The notes beneath the pieces were generated by a model. The model had not been told where the DNA came from and ran no database searches. It saw nothing but the letters and a program-made list of their open reading frames with translations. From positions 14,017,001-14,081,000 of the forward strand of contig OX419758.1 in assembly GCA_948567375.1 (NCBI GenBank): a DNA stretch of 64,000 nt, given 5' to 3'. This document shows, piece after piece, positions 11,590 to 25,520 of the stretch. The translations under genes and the position numbers were made by a program. The stretch comes from Lunularia cruciata (Eukaryota; Streptophyta; Marchantiopsida; Lunulariales; Lunulariaceae). Within the stretch, counting starts at the first letter, position 1, and every line of letters begins with the position of its first letter.

Positions 11590-12881
11590 CAAGTAGTGGA
11601 TGGACAAGTTATAGATTGATCTGGAATACCTGTCTACTCCACAAAATGACTTTACGTCAATTGGGTTGGAGACTCTCTGACACGACGTCTTACTAGGTCA
11701 CTAGACTAATACGCTTAGAGACGATGATAAGATTTGACAAAAAATGATATCGTTTTATAAACATAAGCTACAAACGGAAACGATAGATTGCAGTTAACTC
11801 TTAATCATCACCCAACCTGCATGAAGGCATGGACAGATGAAGGAAAGAATTTGGACTCACGAGCAAAGCAAATCCAAATGTAAACATACTTCGTGCATGC
11901 TGAAGACTGTGTTCATGCTGTGGATATATCCGGTCTCCGAGAAGCCATGTTGTGCAGTCATGGTTTTCCTTTTCCCTTGTGCGGTCATGGTTGGTGAGTT
12001 ATGATGGGTTCGGCATGCATGATCCAGTGCCTATTTCACTCCAAATTGCGCCCCACAACTTTTCTGTATGATTGATTGCAGGCTGCACTTTCGAACGCAT
12101 GGCGCAGGAGAGTACCTTATGGACCATCCTCACTTTCTAGATTCCACTTTGCTGAGTCTTCTACGGAAAGAAGTAGGACGAATGCTGTAGATTGATGTTT
12201 TCTTGAAGTTCTAAAAGTTCCACAAATCAGACACGATTCAGAGTGCGCGTTTTCTAACAAGATATATGACGCAATCAGCTTGCAAAAGTCCAATTCCCAC
12301 AATTCAGCGACTATGTCTGACGAACTAAACTGTTGCCATGCATGGAGGAAGTATTGTCTACAGTAAGATACCGTAATGTAACCGTGAATTCTTACTTAAT
12401 GGAACCATAGGCTTGATACCGATAAAAGATAGTTTACTCAATGGACGACGATCATCGACAAAGAAAGATAACAAAAGCTATTAACAGAATTTAATCACCG
12501 GTAAACCATCAAATATAAACATCGGATACGCATGTTGTCACGAGGGGTAAGCGTATGTAGGTAAATTCTTTAATTTTTCCTAGCTACACTCCAAGAGATG
12601 GATTTGCGTCAGCATAAACCCATTACTACTTAAGTATGTACATACCTCATTTTCAAAAGATGGGAATACTGACAACTATTGTGGCGAAAAAGACTCCCAT
12701 GATTCGGTCCACTTACCGTCGCCATTAACTGTCATCCGTAAGTTCTGCATAAATTCCGATACCGACTGTCTTGTGAAGACGCCTGACCTCCAGCTTCAGA
12801 AACACTGAGCATTCATTTTTAAATTAGCACTCCCAATGCATGGAAAACGCTCGTCTTCTTTGCGGATGGTGGTGCTGTTGT
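11590..12881. other. Intergenic DNA downstream of RAD50
   Basis: Composition becomes balanced here, unlike the repeats to the left. No coding family is recognised. It must contain the RAD50 3' untranslated region just below 12882, but I could not place a polyadenylation site with confidence. Confidence 0.5.
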
Positions 12882-15800
12882 CTAGTCGAATATCTCTTGT
12901 GCTTCAATGATGCTATGTTGGCTGCACCCATCCAATGAACACGCTGTTAGACACGAATGTTGTGAACAGTGAAGAGTATTGGGCTTCCAGTAATCAGTAT
13001 CTTGCACCTGAAAAACTGTACAAAATAAGGAGGACTTGGTTATGTATCTTGATGACAACGACAACTTTTCTTTCCTGACATTACTTCTTTGAGTAGATAA
13101 AAGGACTGCTCTGCAACAGAAACGAAATTGATAGGGCAGCATCAAGCACTTTCAGTGAATAACAGTAGACAAGGAAGCGTGAAGTCCCGAAAGTACTACT
13201 TACTGATCATCTTTGGAGATCCTGTAGTAACGCTCGGCATGTTGTCTCTGACCAATTAATTGTGCGAACCTTTCATCATGGGTGATAACTATCAGCTGAA
13301 AATTTTCCTGCCCTCTTCTGTCCTCCATAATCCTGTTGGAAGTCAAAACACGATACACACATTTAAACTATTTCGTCAGAGGTGATATTAAGCTGAAAAC
13401 TTCATTGGCTTAATCTTTAGACCATAAGTCAGTTCATTAAATGAAAACCAAATCTTAACGTAAACTTGAGCGACGACACCATCCTACCCATTAATCAGAC
13501 GAGGCTTTTTCTGAACTCGATAAGAACTCAATTCCCGATCTTATAGTGGTTATTAGATTACAGAGACTGAAAGACCCTGAAATTACTCAAATAAGTAGTA
13601 TACTCCACTGTGTATGTGAGCTCATGAATCTAACCTGACTAGAGCTGTCGCGAGACTCTCAGCGTTGGGCCCGTCCAAGTTGGTTGTGGGCTCATCAAGA
13701 GCAAGAATTCCACAGTTGAGGCAGAAGGTCTCCGATAAAGCCAATCTAATGATTAGAGAGGCCAGCACCTACACAAAAACAAGAAGCTTGCTATTCATAA
13801 GTATTGTTGATCTATACTAGTGGCCATCGCGCAGGGCCCGACGAACACAACACCTTGAATCTAACATGTGCAGTAGTATTTTGATTATGAGGAGATAAGA
13901 ATTAATATTAAGGTGTTTCAAAATCCTCTCGAGGGCCGTTGTGAAGGTACTTGTGTGCATAGCAATTCAAGAACGTAGTACACCTATTTCAGCAAGGTCA
14001 TACAGTTTAGCGTGGTGATTCATATGACTCTACGGCATTATTGCGGAACGTACCTTCTGGCCTGCACTGCAACGTCCGCGCATTTCTAGTTCTGCATCCC
14101 CACTACGCATCACAACCTGAACCAAGCTTAGTTAGTAATGGAGCTTGGTCAAGAGAAAACATCATACATTCTGGCAAAAACTCGGGTCCAACATGCTTAC
14201 TCTGTAACTATAGGAACGCGTCCCAGCCCCTTCAGCATCTGAACGGATTTCTATATAGTCTATGTCCTGACCACGATATGTCTGTTGCCACAACTCCTTG
14301 ATAATTTTGTTGATCTCCTCCATTTTCAGTGAGTGAAACCTCATAAGGGCCCTGGGCACAAAGAAAGCAAATTAGTGAATCTCATTTTAAAGGCATGAAA
14401 CGCATTCAAATAACACAAAACACAGCAGATCTAGAGGCCATACGTGTCAAGCGCTTTGTAGTACTTGTCCAAATCTTTGTTTGCCATCTCCGTTGTCTGA
14501 AACCCAGTAACCAGTATTGGTCCAGTCAGTCGGCTAATTCATTCGGCGGATCATGTTATATCTCTTTCTTCAGAACTTGAATAGATAATAGAAGTATTGA
14601 TGGAACCGACATGCGACAGAGACTTCCGCATAACTCGCATCCAACGGAAGAAACAAACAAGCAAAATGAAGGAAGAAACAAAAACAGTAACATGATTGTT
14701 TTGAAATCGTACCTTTAATTGTACGAGCTGACCACAATAACGTTTATCAATGTCCTTGTACTGGACTTGCTTTAAGTCAGACTTATTTTTTGAAACATTG
14801 CTTTCATATGCTGAGACAGTACCCTGGCTTCTGCTTTGCTGCACATAACCAACAGATGGAAAACACACTAAGTGGCATAGAATTCCCGAGAACGCTCTTC
14901 ATACCACAGCCTATACTTACTAAAAATTCGCTTAAATTATGCTAGGTATCAAGTTCCATGTCACGCTGCAAATCTCTAAAGCTCTTTGCGCCTTCCTTCC
15001 GAAAGAAAACTAAACTTCTTGTGAGAGGGAAAACTTACCTCGGACAACATATTTTGAATGACTCCTGAGGTCCTTCTTAACTCGGTCTCTAAGGCAGATG
15101 ATTCGCCAACAGCAACCATTTGCTCCTCCAAAGACTCAATTTCATGTTGCAACTCTTGAACTTCTTTTGCTGTCTTGCGATACTTCAAGTTGTCATCGAT
15201 GTTTCTCATCACGGTACCATGATCTGCCATGTATTCTTTGTTCTTTTTCAGCTCTTCCAACACTTCCGCCTTTTTCTTCTCTTCTTCCTCTTGTTGGGCT
15301 TTAGAGTTTGAGAGCCTATCATTTATCTCCTTAAACCTGACCTCTTTTCCGGACGCCAAAAAGCTGCCAAGTTCGTACAGATCATAGTCAGCAAAAACAC
15401 CTGAAAGCTGCTGATGAACAACACTAAGGGGATACGCAAACAGAAAAAACAAGGCTCATTCTAATTCAACCTACATAGCCTGATTACACACCTCAACATC
15501 ATTGTAAGTTTCTTATGCTCAGAATATTATAGAAGGCCCAGATCCGGTATTTTTGAAGTATAAGACAGTAGATTGGACTGATGGGATAAAGGCCTTCTGT
15601 TGCCATGTCCCAGGAAATATGTTCTATGACTGAATTTTATGTGATAGTTTGATCACAATTGGAGCAGGTTGGACAAGGTCTATAACTCAATCCGGGTATG
15701 ACATCTCTGTAAGTTAGAGGAAGGAGTGAGGAGAGCACTCACGCAAGGATTTGAGATGATATTGACTGAAGATTATCAACGTCCTGCTTGAATTTCCTTA

Positions 15801-18800
15801 GCTCCCATGAACGCTCTCTGTCCTCTGTATCAACTCTCTTTTTGAATTCGTCATGCTCCTGAGATAATCTATCTTTCTCCTTCGATAGGGGTGTTAAAGT
15901 ATCTTGAAGCATCTGCATAATACACCAAAAGAGTCAGTACGAGTAGAAAACTTATCTAAGACGCCACTTACTTAAATATAGCTCTCGAACGTCCAGCTCA
16001 TGAACTGTTTCGAATGTCAGACATGTTGACGCCTCCCACTAGTTCAGAATTCTTATGCATGGCATGCCTAACTTCACCATATACAGCTCTAATCAAGCAG
16101 TCTGATCTGTATTGTTAGAACTAGGTTGAACCTGACCAGAAGATTAAAACATAGCTCCACTCCATTGGTATGGGAGATGTCTCGGCGTAAATTAGATCAC
16201 CGAACATGTTATACCTCAATGTCCATGTCCAAATTTTCTAGCTGCTCGTCCATTTTCTTCCGATCCTCTTTCAGCTTATTTACAGTTTCCACATTATGTA
16301 CGGCCTTCAGCTTCTCTTCTCTAGCGTTGTGTAACCGAAGATTCCACCTTTGAAACTCGTCCTTTGCCCGGCTCTGCTCTTCCCTCAACCGATCCAGCAT
16401 CTTGTTTGTTTCATCGCTGTACGGCAAGTTTTAAAGCATTGGTTGGCTCAATCCATGCCAAACGACCGAAGTTCAGCAGTGAAGATGCATGACGCTCAAC
16501 AGTGTTGGCGGAAACATGGTATGGAAGCAAGACTACGACTAACGCTGCTAGGATAGAATGAAGAACATCTTGAGAGGGGAATCCGGAGGGAAGTCGTCTC
16601 AAATCAAAGTGCCGGTTAAGTTGAAACAAGAACTCACAAGACGTATGCTTAATGTGCAGACGATTGACCCTTTAACGAGATCTTTTGGTGAAAGATATGA
16701 TGAAGATCATGGCGTGCATGAAGTTAAAACATTAATCATTAAAACACAAATTGGTTCGAGTCATGCTTACCGGCTTTCTTCAACGTTCTTCAAATCTCTG
16801 TTAACATCGTCTATCGTACGAAGGGCCTGCGCTCTTGCATCAAGCTTGTTCTCTTCAACAGTAACTATCTGGCGAAGATGAGCAATCTCACTGTGCAGCC
16901 GGTCCACAGTATCAACAGTTTCTCGAAGACTTTCAACACCTTCCAACTCCGAGTTGGCTTGCGCCAAAAGACCGAGAAGCTGAGAAGCAAATATGGACGG
17001 GTCTCAAGGAGGAAAAAAAGGTTCCAAAAAATATGATATGCTAAAACGAAGCTCGTTGATCTAAAATCAATCAAAGGAACCACGAGATGACACCTAAAAG
17101 GTTTCAACCAAATACACAAAGATCGAACAGTTCCACTCTCGAGAAACAAATGTTGGTCGTCATCTTTCCATCTGTACTTCTACCTCTTGATTGCTCTAGA
17201 CAGTAGGAAGCAGCATCTGCTACTAGAGAATGTTGGTTCTTAGAGTCACCAAAGCACACGCGAAGCACATGTAAAGCAACGCCATTGAGGTAAGGGTAAA
17301 GACAATACATCATCGTGAGGATCAGTAACCCTCTCCTGCTCCTGTGTTAGCTCCTCCAATGTTCTTTCTGCTTGTGGGATAATGTCTTTGACCAACTTCT
17401 GGTATTCATCATAGTAAACACGTAGCTTGTCCAGCTGACTGTACTTAGTCTCGGCAATAGTAACTTGTGACTGCAGCTCTCGGATGCGTTCTGAAGTGCT
17501 CGAACTTTTGCCCCTTTGCTGGATTAAGCATACCAATCAAGAGAGAATCAATCGTTTACTCAACCTAAACGATTAATGATAAAACAAGTCAAATAAATCA
17601 ATCGGCTAAATGGATTTATGGAAGCTGCCACGGAATGGTCATCTGATCTGACAATCACAGAACAGCGAATCGTTCACATGGAGTTCTGCAAGAATACTCC
17701 GGACTATCATGTACACTGTTAACTGCTAAAAAGCATCACGAAGTATAGAGATAGAGGCCACGATGCTTTCAGTTTTTCAGTAAATACCTTTTTGACAAAT
17801 TCATCCTCCTCTGAAGGCGAGAAGGGACGTTCGCAACAAGGACAGCAATGATTGGATCGAGCTACTTTCTCAAACGGCTCAAACATTCTCCGCATTCCAT
17901 CTGCCAAGTCATGGTGACTGTCGAAAGAAAGATAAGAATTGAGGATGAGTTCCAACGACAGTATTGCCAAGTGAAATGTGAAACGATTGTTCCTGCTCCT
18001 TGATGGCACATCATGAAGCTACAAGAGAATAGAACCAGATAGTATAGCTCAAATCTTCTTCTGAAGTTAAGAGGAAATCTAGGAATCAACAATGTGCCCC
18101 CTTAACGTAATTTACGAATGTCTTACAGATTCAGAGTAATATAACTAATAAAATCGTCCTACAAATAGCCCCTATTCCCAGACCGACTGTGAACTCAAGG
18201 AGACAATCAAACTGACCTCTTTTTTGTGTCCTTTGACTTCTTTGCATCCTCAAGTTGTACCGGGAAAGCGTCTACTTCTGCATCATTCTGAAGTATGGAT
18301 GCAAGTCTGCTTACCAACATCCTCCTCTTTGCTGAGTTACAGTATCCAGGAATCATGTCCGGCGTACTTCAGAAAAAGATATTGGTAGATGAGAGCAGAA
18401 GCCGTTCTAAGAACGGGTAATCCAGAACTCATTAAGTAAATATGAACGATAAACAAGATATGCTCAATGCTCAATGCGAGAATAGTCATAAATCCTTAAA
18501 GTAGAATGCATCGAATGTAACCTGAAGCAAAGGCATAATTGCAACGTATCGAGAACAACATATATTGGTATATGAGAGAACAACATATATCTAAAGAACT
18601 AGTAAACATCGTGTATTCGATAACGCCTATTCAACAGAATTCGAGAAAAATAAAACATTGTGCAATTGACCTCCAATAAGCAATCGCAAGAACGAAGAAA
18701 ATAAACTGTAGTCTGGAGTCGGGTAAGAACACTGGAGATCGGAACTCAGGTATGAACCATGAAGCAGGCAAAGAGAGAGTGAAAAATAATAGGGAGGGAA

Positions 18801-21800
18801 GTAGCTGAGGAAAGGAGGAGAGGAGCAATGTGGGAGCGGAGTAGATGGTGTTTTCTCTGAGGCATATCGAAGAGTAACAATGTAACGAGAGCAAGGCAAA
18901 AGAGGACTAGATAGAGTATATCACAACAGGCGCTATGGACGCTTGAGTCCTGGAAGGCTAAACAACTAAGGGAAGCAGAAGGTGGCCATAGTAAACCTCC
19001 GCGAAAGAACATATGACTTCATCAGTGTCTCACGCAGTGCCAAAGTAACTGAGCAACTGTCGGTTCAGAAAAAGGATACTATAAATTTGAGGCGAAGTAT
19101 AGTAAACTAAAGAGGTGTAACCGTTACTGATGGCTCCAAAAGCTTTAAGTTCTCGGCAGGGTTTCACTGGCCGCAAATAGTCTCTCACCATCTCTTTCAC
19201 GCTGGTGCTTTAGAAGATTATTGTTGGCTTCCTGAAGCATCGATGTCACTTTTACCACCTCCTTTCCAGCTTCCATCGACTTTCTGTTGAGCTCTGCCAC
19301 GACATCCTTGCTTGAACTGCCATTGTGCAACATAAAAGCGATATAAATACTGTCACCATGTGCCTAGGCTACAAACAGAGACTGGAAGAAACAGAACACG
19401 TTCCGCGCTAATCTGTAGCAAACACACTGCTTACCGGTGCACAATGAAGTGAGAATACAACAAGATAACTGGTCGTGAATCAGACAGCTGGAAACATTGT
19501 ACATTTCAGTAAATTTAAGAGGTGAGGAAAAAGTTCAACATCCACATCGCAGCATTACGTGCCCAGAAAGAGTATTGGTTATGTTGGAGAAAACCTGAGG
19601 ACAGAGTCCATGTCCTGCTTAAGACTTTTGGGGATCGGGGTTCGCCCTTTTAGGACCTTGGTCAATCGCGTATGGTTTTCTGTCATACTGAAGACAGGAG
19701 AACAAAATCAACCATTGCAATCTCCAATGTCATGATGTACTAAGACAAACACATTACATACTTCGGAAGTTTTGATAGCTCGTAGCAGACCTTAGTCCAA
19801 TCACTAATAAGCACACTAAATTTATGCCCTGTAAAGCAGGTCCGGTCATCTTTATCTATTAGTCGTAGATTTGATTTTTCTGTGGTAGAAACGATGGAAT
19901 TTTGGTTGACAAACTACCGTATCAAAGTTCATCGAGAGCCTAACCACCCGACAAACAGATCCTCTGTTCTTTACAGCTCACAATGCCTGGAGAGTTAAGT
20001 GGGTCTTCATCGACTCAGTACTTGTCAGATACTAGACTCAAAGAACACAGTCGAGGACAAGTGGGAGAACACCACACATTTGGCTTAGGCTATTCTCCTT
20101 GCTGCTCAATTCTTCCTTTTTGCTACGGAGATATAATCGGTCCATGGATTCACTTGCAAGGCCATCTTTCTCTCGTTGAAGCGACTTCAACTTCTCATCC
20201 AAATTGGCAAGTTCACTTTTACTGGCAGAGATCTTCGCCTCAAAATCTCCTGTAGATAGCAGTTCGGAAAACTTCTCCATCTCCTTCATCTATAATCCAC
20301 AACAGCCAATATGTTTTTGAGCCGTAAAAAGAAAACTTTCAGTACTTTCTTGGATCCTTAAAGTGTACGTCACATTCACAACCACCGGATGTTACTCTCC
20401 AAGCAACAATATACACGGTATATAGTCACTGTCTAGATTTCCCAAAAGTTCATAGTTCACACATCTGTCAGATCAAAACTCAGTAACATGGTGTGATCTT
20501 GCAATAGACTACCAACGAGGACTCACCATAGACTTCTCATTGTCGTCCAACCTCTTCAGATCATTCTTTGAGATAGAAAGAGATGATTTTTTAATCAGAC
20601 TATCCAATTTTTGCATTTCCTGAAGTTTCCCTGCCTACACACCGAATGGCGAGTTTGGTTGTGGTCAGCATGGCTTCCTTCACCCTGACCTCACTTATAT
20701 ATTCAGGATAACACAGTTCAACCTACGGTACATCACTTTTAGAGGGAACCTATTTGAATCTGATGTCTATGGCAAACATCTTCTACTCGCACAAAACTTC
20801 ATCTTAAAGCGTTCTGATAGGAAAAGGCTGAGAGCCATCTAATAACTTTTGTATGTTTTTAAATTTTGAGAACAGTCCTGTTCACCTTATCTTCATCACG
20901 ATTACTTGCTGCTTGACAATAAAAGACAAATTCACCTTGAGATCCCGCTTTGCATTGATCTGGCCTTCAGCTTGACTGTATTTGATTGTGGCTGTTTCAA
21001 CAGCTGCCCAAAGCTTTGCAAGCTCAGTAGCGTTGGCTTCCTGCGCAGATCGGAACTCAACATGTTTAGACACCACATTCATCCACGCTCTCACCTTTCT
21101 GCTGACAATCTATTCAGTGGTGACACATACAGAAGCTGCCATACAGACGGTGTTATGTTCAGAATTCAGTTGAAAATGCAAGGCCCCTTCGATCTAGAGT
21201 CAATATCGTACATGTCCACAGCAGGAATGCAGAAGTATAGGTTAACATGGTTAATTTGGTTGAGATCATCACCTTGTGTTGTTCGTGATCTTTACTCAGC
21301 TCATCTAAACGACTTGTGGCTCTTTCGAGGTGCTTCACAGCTAGTTCGTTACTTAGAGGTAAAGCTCCAACATGTCCTAGGTTGTGCTTGGTATAGAGGG
21401 CTTGTATGCTCTTGTCTCTCTCACTCTTCTGCAGCTGGTGCGCCTGCACAGACCAAGTGCTGCTTCAATAGTGATACCGTGTGGCAGGGCAAAGGAAGCA
21501 ACTTCTGACGACAGGACAATCCTAGGTCATATAGATCTATACACCACGAGCTTTTGCAAGTCATGTGGTCGAGCTATACAGCTAGTCACTCACCTCCAAT
21601 TCTGCCTGAAGTTTGCCTTTAACTTGACAGTCCTTGCTAAAATTGTCAAGCAAGAATTGTATTCTCCGGTCGATATCCGTTGACTCTCTCTCAAGCCTCG
21701 TAATCTTCAAGTTTAACAGGCCAACTTTTTCTTTAAACTGAGCTTGCCAAGTGGCAAGCTCCTCATCCGTATCTGTACAAAACGGCAGTACAAATTGTTA

Positions 21801-24792
21801 GGTACCACAGGTAAGAGTAAGGTATTGTTACCACAGGTAAGAATCGAGTGGTTAATTTACCAGCGGAAAGCTATTGACTTCAACAAGATCTCTAAGAAGC
21901 TATATCTATGCCGCTACCAGCTTCTAACTTTCAAATGAACGAGTTCGGCGAAAGCATTTTTCTTATGAACCAATTCCAAGGGCTTTGGACCGTATTGTGG
22001 ATGAGTACCTTCATTTTCCTCCTCGAGATCTTTGAACTGCTGTGCTTTCAACTTCATCAGCGTCTCTCTCTTCCCTTCCTTTATCTGAATCTGGTTTTGC
22101 AGACTTCTTATCTGTTGCAGACAGGACTCCACCATCTCCTTTTTCTTCTGAGCCTCTCTAATTCTCCCCTCGTACTCGTTAATCTGAGACCTCAAATGAG
22201 ATGATTTCTGTATATCCTGGTCAATGCTATCCTTCAGCTGCAGACATGAGACAAAGCTGCAACTTGTTCAATTACAACAAAAACTGTCTGGCGATAAACG
22301 TCCAACAAGAACTCAGGAACTCAAAAGAAATCGCATTCTTTGATCAGATCATCAAAGTATCCAAACTTCAGTCTTGATGGTACTCATCTCCACATAATCA
22401 TTTGCTAGAAGACCATTACCTTAAAAGCTGCGTCTTTCAAGGTCTGAAGATTTTCCAATTTCAATCTGTACATCTTGATCTCTTGGTTCTGGTCTTTATG
22501 CAATTTCTTTATCACTTCAAGTGCTTTCGTATACCTTCCAAACAAAACCTACTACGTTAGTCCTATTATTGTCGTGAGGTCACTTCTGCTTTGAAGGACG
22601 ATTTCTTAATGTTCCAAGACCAGAGCCGTCTGGAACAGGCCTTTTCTCACAAGCTTTACTTACTAGTATTTGAGCAATGGGATGCAAGATCAGTTCTAGA
22701 ATCAAACGTGTAGCAAGGGTAGGTCACCGAAGTTTAGATTCATTTAAAATTCGGTTTTTCCCCTGCGGAGACTGCTTTACACAGGACCTCACTCACTAAT
22801 ACACATAGTACAGATTTGAAGTTCAGAGCAGTGCTTTGCGTGAAGGAGATCCACAGTAGATGCCATACAAAGCAATGCGCCATAAAGGCCCTCCAACATT
22901 ACTAGGTGTGCGAAAGAGAAGGAAGGTAGCATAAAATATCTCAGACAACCAAAAGTACAACTGACTACACGAACGAAGGGATCACTACTCTTCACGGGTC
23001 CTCGTGAAAGGAGTGGAGAAAAAAGCCTTCATAAGTACTACTGTACCTTGTAGCAGAGAAAATATCATCGAATTTCTTCTTGAGAACGGCCGCTTCAGCT
23101 AGTGGCCAATTTGCATCATCTTGATGAACAAAAATAACGTTCTCAAGAACAGCTTTGGAAACTCCCATTAAAGCTGGAACTTCTCTGTCCATATCAGCAC
23201 ACCTGTAACTGAGGCACACCTTCTGCACTTTATTCCAGCAGAAGATCAGATCGCACTCCACAACTTCGTCAAGAAGTAGAAGCTGCAAGCTAGATTGGTC
23301 CTTGTGTGGCATAGAAGGGAATTGCTGATTGAGTGACCTTCATCAGGAACCTTACCACCATGGATCAGATAGTCCAGGAACCTACATCTCAAGGGTCATG
23401 AAAACATATGCTTAAGGACATGGGAAAATGGTCTAAATAGTGCATGTCCATAAAATAATTGAAGCTTTGAAGTCCTCGAGGGTTTGTATAGCAAATTTGA
23501 ACGGCAAGAATTAAAATAGAGATGGTCGCTCAAGTACCAGTAGTCAAAGAGGACTGAATTCATCATTCCAAACCTACAGTGCAATCTACGTGAATGTGAG
23601 CTACTCAAGCAAATCTATGAAATTGCCAACTGCGCTGATCATATTATTTCATAGATCATTTTTACCTCGCCAGTGTGTGAGTTGATAGTCTGCAAAACAC
23701 TCTCTATAGCTTTGAATTCCATCTTGGATCCTTTCTGTGTGAGCTGGAAGGAACGGATGCAAACGACATCCTTTTGGGCTGCAGTCTTGAATCTAAGCTT
23801 AATTTGACCTTTGGTTTCGGTCTCGCCAGCAACCTGTTGCAAAGATTATGGCACCCCAAGAACTTGTAAGATAAGCGAAGACCAAGCACAACGTGACTTG
23901 AACAAATACGTGTTATGAAGCCAAATAGATAGTCACCTTTGGATCGTGTATAAAACTATGGCCTGATCGAGAATTCGGAGGCATCTCCCCCGTGCAAGCG
24001 TGCTTGAGGCACTCGATAATTGTCTACAGACAGGAGAATTATTAAAAAGACTCAGAAATCCGCTAGTCTATGGCCTACAAAAGGATACATAAGCAGCTCC
24101 CATGATCATTCCAGAATCCAGACTTCTGGCACGGAGTTGTACAGCTAATAACTCCATCATCATCCGGTCCTACTCAACGATGCCCACTGCACTATTTCCG
24201 TAATTGACACGAGGTAGGTCATCAAGTGTCATGAGATGTGACATGAAAACAAGGAAAATAAAAACAGCTTCTCAACTGTCGACTGGCTGAAGAACTTGAG
24301 CTTTCCCGCCAAAACAGTACTACAAAGACAAATGCTGCACATCTTGTTGGCCAATTTGAGCTCAGATTTCCTTGTTAGCGACAAATCCGTATAGCTGGAG
24401 TGATAAAATAACCGACGACTCCTTCATCGCAGGTTGGCTCAGAAAGTTGTCCCTCGCAACAATTCACGAAACTCTGTCACCTAAAGCTGATCCATAGTTG
24501 AGTTTCACACCAACTGTACTCTCCCGAGACTTCACAAATTGTTAGTATGAGTGCCATAAGACTCCATGAACACTGCCCTCGTGCTAAATTTCTCACAAGT
24601 TGTACATCAAAGTTACGCTTACAGCAAAGGAACATGGAATTTTTCTTGGTCCGATAGTGAGTCCCTTACAGTTTTCCCAGCACCGTTTGGGCCAACGATT
24701 AACGTCAGCGGTCGGTAGAAGGTGATAACATGCGTATTCTCAGGGCTGAAGCTCCGGATGCCCTTGATGAGCATCTTGTCCACGACACTCAT
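12882..24792 (-). CDS. RAD50: RAD50 DNA repair ATPase, complete, 27 coding exons
   Basis: SMC-like ATPase of the nuclear MRE11-RAD50-NBS1 complex, which tethers and processes DNA double-strand breaks and supports telomeres. Exons (minus strand): 24792-24670, 24023-23937, 23833-23666, 23222-23047, 22534-22420, 22237-22009, 21772-21594, 21443-21273, 21040-20936, 20634-20527, 20289-20078, 19687-19595, 19316-19189, 18331-18217, 17917-17788, 17518-17309, 16979-16771, 16416-16215, 15912-15743, 15423-15039, 14838-14713, 14496-14444, 14351-14201, 14116-14054, 13768-13635, 13332-13204, 12921-12882. All junctions are GT-AG and keep phase; the total is 4011 bases, 1336 residues, close to the length known for plants. 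Walker A GPNGAGKT is at 34-41, zinc hook CPCC at 695-698 between two coiled coils, signature CSAGQ at 1231-1235, Walker B ILALDEP with D1261/E1262, and the H-loop VITHDE with H1299. The end [11 protein letters not shown] is typical of plants. The acceptor of the exon 15423-15039 is the least certain. Confidence 0.95.
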
Positions 24793-25520
24793 CTTCTGAA
24801 ACTGATTGACTTCCCGTACTAGATCAAACTTCCTACTCTACTCCTCTCGACACTCTGGTGCGGAAGCAAATGTCAAAGCCAGGTAAGCTATTAAGCTCCT
24901 GGCTTGCCAAATTCCGTCCACTGCTACTTCTCGTCCCTCATAGTTTCCCAAAAGCTACGGTAAGGAATCCACTGTTTACTCCTAATACGCATAAACCTCC
25001 CTCCGTCTTCAACGCCTTCTGAGATAAACTATACCCTGTAGTGCTTGCACATCTCCAAAGCATCCCACCTAGCTTACATTGCACTAAATTTCATCCAACC
25101 AAATTTCTCCAGCGACGCCAGAAATTTCTGCGAATTACGCCCCCAATTCCCTCCAAGCTCTAATGCGGATTTCGTTCAAAGCATTCTAAAACCCCGGCAA
25201 TTCTAGCTTCCAGTCTTATAACCCCCACACACAGACGAATCCTCCCTCAAACCGAATCAGCTACTCCTCTCAACCACAATCAGAATTCTCTTATCGTCCT
25301 CGAATTAGCTGACAATTGTATGTATGGCGGGCCAGTCCTTTCCCTCGCGTGCTACTCCTGAAAGAACTCATGAGGAGAGATGCTCATGGAGACAAAGTAA
25401 TGACAGGAATTGGTCAGGAATTGGTCAAGGAGATCGAGGACATGGAGGAAGTATACCCATAGTAAAGGACTGCAGTCCCCCGTACCATCAAATATTGTCA
25501 CGTAAAGTATGGAATTAGCA
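24793..25520 (-). promoter_or_regulatory. RAD50 leader and promoter region
   Basis: This balanced-composition stretch lies upstream of the RAD50 start codon (24792-24790) and ends where the very AT-rich DNA begins. The first ATG context ([15 protein letters not shown]) agrees with RAD50 N-termini, which supports the start. I found no certain TATA box or E2F-like site. Confidence 0.45.

Noticed and set aside
13805-13850. TCTATACTAGTGGCCATCGC in RAD50 intron as a Helitron 5' end
   Set aside because: It resembles the TC start of some Helitrons, and a similar CTAGCG...GCCC string occurs near 29875, but no hairpin/CTRR end was found inside the 285-base intron, so an element cannot be supported.
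20906-21508. 200-codon plus-strand reading frame
   Set aside because: It runs antisense across RAD50 exons 20936-21040 and 21273-21443, whose sequence and splice sites are conserved on the minus strand. It is a shadow.
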